In this document: piece after piece, positions 39,000 to 42,092 of the stretch
Numbering within the stretch: position 1 is the first letter of the stretch
How the letters are laid out: every line of letters begins with the position of its first letter
Assembly (NCBI GenBank): GCA_964463255.1
Contig: CAYXBC010000023.1
Span: forward strand, 1-42,092
Source: CAJBLF01 sp964463255
Lineage (GTDB): Bacteria; Patescibacteriota; Gracilibacteria; Absconditabacterales; Absconditicoccaceae
Direction of reading: 5' to 3'
Length of the DNA: 42,092 nt
Program-made: the position numbers and the translations under genes
The notes under the pieces: generated by a model
The model's database searches: none
The model's input: only the letters and a program-made list of their open reading frames with translations
What the model was told of the DNA's origin: nothing

Positions 39000-39608
39000 T
39001 TAGAAAGTAAATTGTTTATGTTCTGCAATAATTTTTTTATAGGTCTCATAAAAGGGTGTAATCTTACTAAGTATTTTAGGGAATCACTGTACATCCCTGT
39101 AATCTCTCTCAATCTTGCCTTCAAGATAATCAAATTTACCGACACTGAGGATTGACATATACATCAGAGGATCAGTGAAGTGACTAGCAGAATCTATACA
39201 TGCCATCATTTTGGCTTCCGAAGTTTCAGGAACCACATCACGATTCCTATGAGACCTGACACAATGAACGACTTTTTCTATGATATCAGGCGCGATTCAT
39301 TCAGATTCTAGAATTTTTTGAGTAAGAGTTGATCATTTGATTGCATGATCTTCTTCATCCACCGGATAATGACCGATATCATGAAACCAGATAGAAAGAA
39401 ACAACACAAAAGAATCCATACCTTCATGATTATCTAAGGCGAAGATAGCCCATTTTTGAAGTTGTTCAAGATGATTCTTAAGACCAAAACGATCACATCA
39501 GAATTCATCATCTGGATTATTCTCTATCATAGTAAAGAAGTACTGGCGAGCTTTCTTGATAATATCCTGTTCCAGAGAAGATAACGGATAACGAGCAAGA
39601 TATTCCAT
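39000..39608 (-). CDS. HD-domain hydrolase
   Basis: 202 aa. Predicted metal-dependent phosphohydrolase. GLKNHLEQLQKWAIFALDNH contains the first His. LFLSIWFHDIGHYPVDEEDH carries the HD doublet, HCVRSHRN the next His, and MMACIDSASHFTDP the final Asp. This is the order of the HD superfamily. The likely substrate is a nucleotide or phosphomonoester; the sequence does not say which. It starts 12-15 bp upstream of dnaB, so it may be co-transcribed with it. TGAs at FGC-, KGST- and SEGI- are read as Gly. Confidence 0.85.
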
Positions 39609-39674
39609 TATATACACAAAAAAAGGATAAATCTATCTAAGATGTATATATTTAATTTTTTATTGCAAGAGCAA

Positions 39675-39707
39675 ATAACAAGAAAACATAGGTAAGAACT
39701 ATGTTTT
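39675..39707 (-). terminator. Rho-independent terminator after the TPR gene
   Basis: 9-bp stem AAAACATAG / CTATGTTTT with a 7-nt loop, followed on the minus strand by TTTTCTTGTT. It separates the ftsH-ricT-TPR unit from the HD-dnaB unit. The rest of 39609-39763 holds no gene. Confidence 0.7.
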
Positions 39708-39763
39708 TAACAAGAATTTGACAGGATTCTGACAATATATTTGTAATATCCCTAAATGCATTA

Positions 39764-40693
39764 TTATGATTCAATGACAAGTTCCTTCAATTTCTTCTTA
39801 GCTTGTTCATTGGATGGCTCATATTCCAAAACCCTGAAAAAATATTTCTTAGCATTATCGAGATCACTGATTTCCTGGTAGAGATCAGCCAACGTTAGCA
39901 TATATGCAGAATTGGTAGGCCTTAGTTTGATGACTTTTTCCAGCTCATTGATAGCATCAGATTTCCTATCAGTATTATAGAGCAGTTCTACCATACTAAT
40001 ATAGTATTTAGGATTAGTGGGATTGATAGTAATCGCTTTTTGTATGAGCATTTCTGCTATAGAGAAGTCTGCAGAAGTGAGATAGATTTCGCCTATCTGC
40101 CATATAGCTTTATGATCTTTAGGATCCAAATCCACGATTTTTTTGAGGATTGGTAAAGCTTTCTTATGGTTACTCATAGTAAAATACAGATCAGCCAATA
40201 GTTTATTCAATTCTTTATCCTCTTGATCGATAGCCAGTCATTCAATGATTTTTTTCTCATATTCATCAAGCTTACCATCTTTCCTTAGTCATAATGCATC
40301 ATAGATGATTTTCTCAAGCAGTTTCCTTCTTTTAATGATGGTGGTTTTGTATTCTTCATCAGATTCCATCATATCAATATCAGGAGAACTAGACATCGAT
40401 ACAGAAGGCCTGATAATATCTTCTATCGTAGTTTCCATAGATTGAGGTTGTTCGACAGTATAATTAGGTTTTTGCTTATGGAGACGGGAACCTAAATCTA
40501 AAAGTTTAGAAGTATAGAGATGTACAAACTTTTTTCTAAATCTCTGCAACGCATCAAACGTATCTATCTTAGCAAACAGTACAGCTAGTTTTCTGAAAAT
40601 CTTCATGGAAAATAATAATGCTATGATTGATATAGACAATCAAACAAGGATGATAGTCAACAACAGTCGGAGCAATACTGATATCTTCAACAT
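39764..40693 (-). CDS. Membrane-anchored TPR protein
   Basis: 309 aa. One N-terminal transmembrane helix (LLLTIILVGLSISIIALLFS), a basic linker, a low-complexity Ser/Pro/Glu segment, then at least four tetratricopeptide repeats in the last ~150 residues (e.g. ADLYFTMSNHKKALPILKKI, IGEIYLTSADFSIAEMLIQK, LADLYQEISDLDNAKKYFFR). The layout resembles LapB-like TPR proteins, though the rubredoxin-type domain is missing. A protein-interaction role at the membrane is likely. Start ATG 40693; TGAs at 40640 and 40289 are read as Gly. Followed by a terminator. Upstream neighbour is ricT. Confidence 0.85.
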
Positions 40694-40734
40694 AGTTATA
40701 TATAACAGAGTAAATATTTTTTATCAAAGGAAAA

Positions 40735-41664
40735 TTATCTTGTATGCGGTTTGCCTTTATATGGTTGTTTGCTAGGTCAAGATCCATTAGCAGCAATTTC
40801 CTTGAAGGGCTCTGCAGGAGAATTGGGCAATTTAACGTTTTTGATGGTAGTATACGGGATTCTAACTATCATACCACCTTCTTTAGTTTTTATCGTAACA
40901 TCTCAATTCATAATATTGAAAGAGAAAACCGTTCAACATACTTCACATCAGTTATTTTCTACATATGATCATTTAGGAGGAAACTTCTTGCTATCCTCTA
41001 TATAGGTATCAAGTTCATAAATCAATGAACATTTAAGCTTTCAGCACCTTCATTTCAACTTCTCGATATCTCTTCATTCAAGGTTTTGAAGTACGATATT
41101 CTCTATCTCTACACTCGGTAAAGCTCTAGAACTCTTACAGCAGAGATTTATACCGTTACATCAGACAAGACAATCCGTACCAGGAGACATCTTAATCATA
41201 TCTCTTGCTCCTATCTGGAATAGAAATATATTTTTCCCTATCTCTTGCCTAAATTCCTTGACGAAATCAGTAAACACATATCTCTCTTCGGAATAGAAGT
41301 AGAAGTAGAGTTGATCAGCAAATATCTGGTATCTAGCTGTAACGGGGATTGAATCCTTAAAATTCTTCTTGAATAATTTCTTGAAAAGCGGAAAGATATC
41401 TAAAGCAAGAGCCTGCTGTTCCTGGAAAAAATCTTTATCCTCACCTTGCAATACTTTCTGAAAAGATCCTTGCCTATCCGTCGCTATCTCATGTCCCAGA
41501 TACGTACCTACGGTCTGTTTACTGACTCACGTCTGATCCACCGAAGTATAGACAATTTTATCCCCAGCTTTGAGGGTAGCAAACGTATCATCATTGATGT
41601 TATTAATTAAAACATTCTTATTAGTATATCGATCCAATACATAGGCTTTGTTGACCATCACCAT
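40735..41664 (-). CDS. ricT: RicT/YaaT-type PSP1-domain protein
   Basis: 309 aa. In Bacillus this family is part of the RicA-RicF-RicT complex that carries two 4Fe-4S clusters and affects RNA maturation. The PSP1 signature is clear: FVKEFRQEIGKNIFLFQIGA, RDMIKM, then CNGINLCC, ALPSVEIENIVLQNLEG, GRCGKLKCSLIYELDTYIED and GSYVENNGCEVCG. Of the usual Cys-rich motifs, CxxxxLCC is kept; in GRCGKLKCSL the last Cys of the family pattern is Ser. The C-terminal tail has a Pro/Lys-rich GPSKQPYKGKPHTR end. It lies directly downstream of ftsH. TGA codons are read as Gly. Confidence 0.85.
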
Positions 41665-41685
41665 ATTCAAAAAGATAAAAGATAG

Positions 41686-42092
41686 TTATTTCTTTATAGA
41701 TTTTGTGACTGTTTGCCTCTTTCATGTAGAAAAATTAGAAATCATAGATTCAAATTCTTCTTTACTAAGATATTCTTTGTCCAAAAGCACAACAGAAAGC
41801 TTTTGAATCAACGCTTTGTTTTGTACGATAAGTTTTTTGGATTGTTCATAACAATCACTCATATATTTTTTGATCTTCTCATCGATAATCTGAGCTGTCT
41901 TTTCACTGTATCCTCTAAACATACTATATTCATTCTTGTTGTGTTCGAGATAGGTAACCGTTCAAAGCTCCTTGTCCATACCATATTTTACGATCATATT
42001 GGTGATAATATCCGTAGCTTTTTCAAAATCATTTGAAGCTCCCGTAGTGATATTGTCCGCACCGAAAAAGATTTCTTCAGCAGCTCTTCATC
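41686..42092 (-). CDS. ftsH: ATP-dependent zinc metalloprotease FtsH, C-terminal part only
   Basis: 134 codons of the C-terminal peptidase (M41) domain; the AAA and membrane parts lie beyond the right edge. GRAAEEIFFGADNITTGASN (with its first Gly as TGA) and DFEKATDIITNMIVKYGM are family-typical, followed by LGTVTY. The final ~50 residues form the usual C-terminal helix region. The HEAGH zinc site and the third zinc ligand region are outside the window. FtsH degrades membrane and short-lived cytoplasmic proteins. ricT follows after a 21-bp gap. Confidence 0.93.

Noticed and set aside
1..42092. Apparent pseudogenes and frameshifts in nearly every gene
   Set aside because: Breaks are always TGA codons with the frame preserved, and they fall on conserved glycines; reading UGA as Gly restores full-length proteins.

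Overview
This AT-rich window comes from a bacterium that reads UGA as glycine (translation table 25). That points to the CPR lineages Absconditabacteria (SR1) or Gracilibacteria (BD1-5); the sequence alone does not separate the two. Read with the standard code, most genes look shattered. Read with UGA = Gly they become intact, full-length proteins, and the in-frame TGA codons fall on invariant glycines such as the FtsZ GTPase loop, the Walker A motifs of PilB, SufC and OLD, and the Nth helix-hairpin-helix. All 45 genes with a visible end stop at TAA (39) or TAG (6: dnaN, pilin, atpC, pap2, pilC, the 30413 gene). None stops at TGA.

Layout, left to right. 1-2705 (+): 3' part of dnaN, a type IV prepilin, a nucleotidyltransferase-fold protein. 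2964-5966 (+): ftsA, ftsZ, and an ATP synthase epsilon gene with its own promoter. 6118-10429 (+): a Trm11-like methyltransferase, a small unknown protein and a 951-residue unknown protein. 10422-12485 (-): PAP2 phosphatase and nth (overlapping), tRNA-Arg(CCG), two tandem chimeric copies of the tRNA 5' half, and a membrane-anchored Holliday-resolvase-like nuclease. 12766-17262 (+): pilB, pilC and two unknown envelope proteins. 17330-21194 (+): sufC, an ABC exporter and sufB. 21236-22805 (+): a DUF1003 membrane protein and an unknown protein. 22802-23572 (-): a possible AbiEi-like regulator. 23735-26870 (+): small genes including a NifU/SufU-like scaffold, a holin-4-like membrane protein, a membrane-tethered HTH protein and a coiled-coil membrane protein. 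26883-28808 (-): an OLD-family ATPase/TOPRIM nuclease. 28907-32682 (+): truD, unknown genes and an HNH endonuclease. 33218-34045 (-): a sugar nucleotidyltransferase. 34233-34550 (+): a small unknown gene. 35096-42092 (-): lemA, an unknown gene, a TPM-domain gene, a Cys-rich small protein, dnaB, an HD hydrolase, a TPR membrane protein, ricT and the 3' part of ftsH.

How the genes work together. The window holds core replication (DnaN, DnaB), division (FtsA/FtsZ), surface pili (prepilin, PilB, PilC), Fe-S assembly (SufB, SufC, a NifU-like scaffold; Nth is a client), RNA modification (TruD, Trm11-like), membrane proteolysis (FtsH) and envelope proteins (LemA/TPM). It also carries accessory nucleases (OLD, HNH, Endonuc_Holl-like). 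Rho-independent terminators and sigma70-type promoters mark several transcription units. The most unusual items are the genetic code, the chimeric tRNA-half tandem array, the SUF locus with an embedded ABC exporter and a scaffold lacking its third cysteine, the paired membrane-anchored coiled-coil genes (one with a DNA-binding head), and an intergenic region with competing hairpins at 34623-34757.
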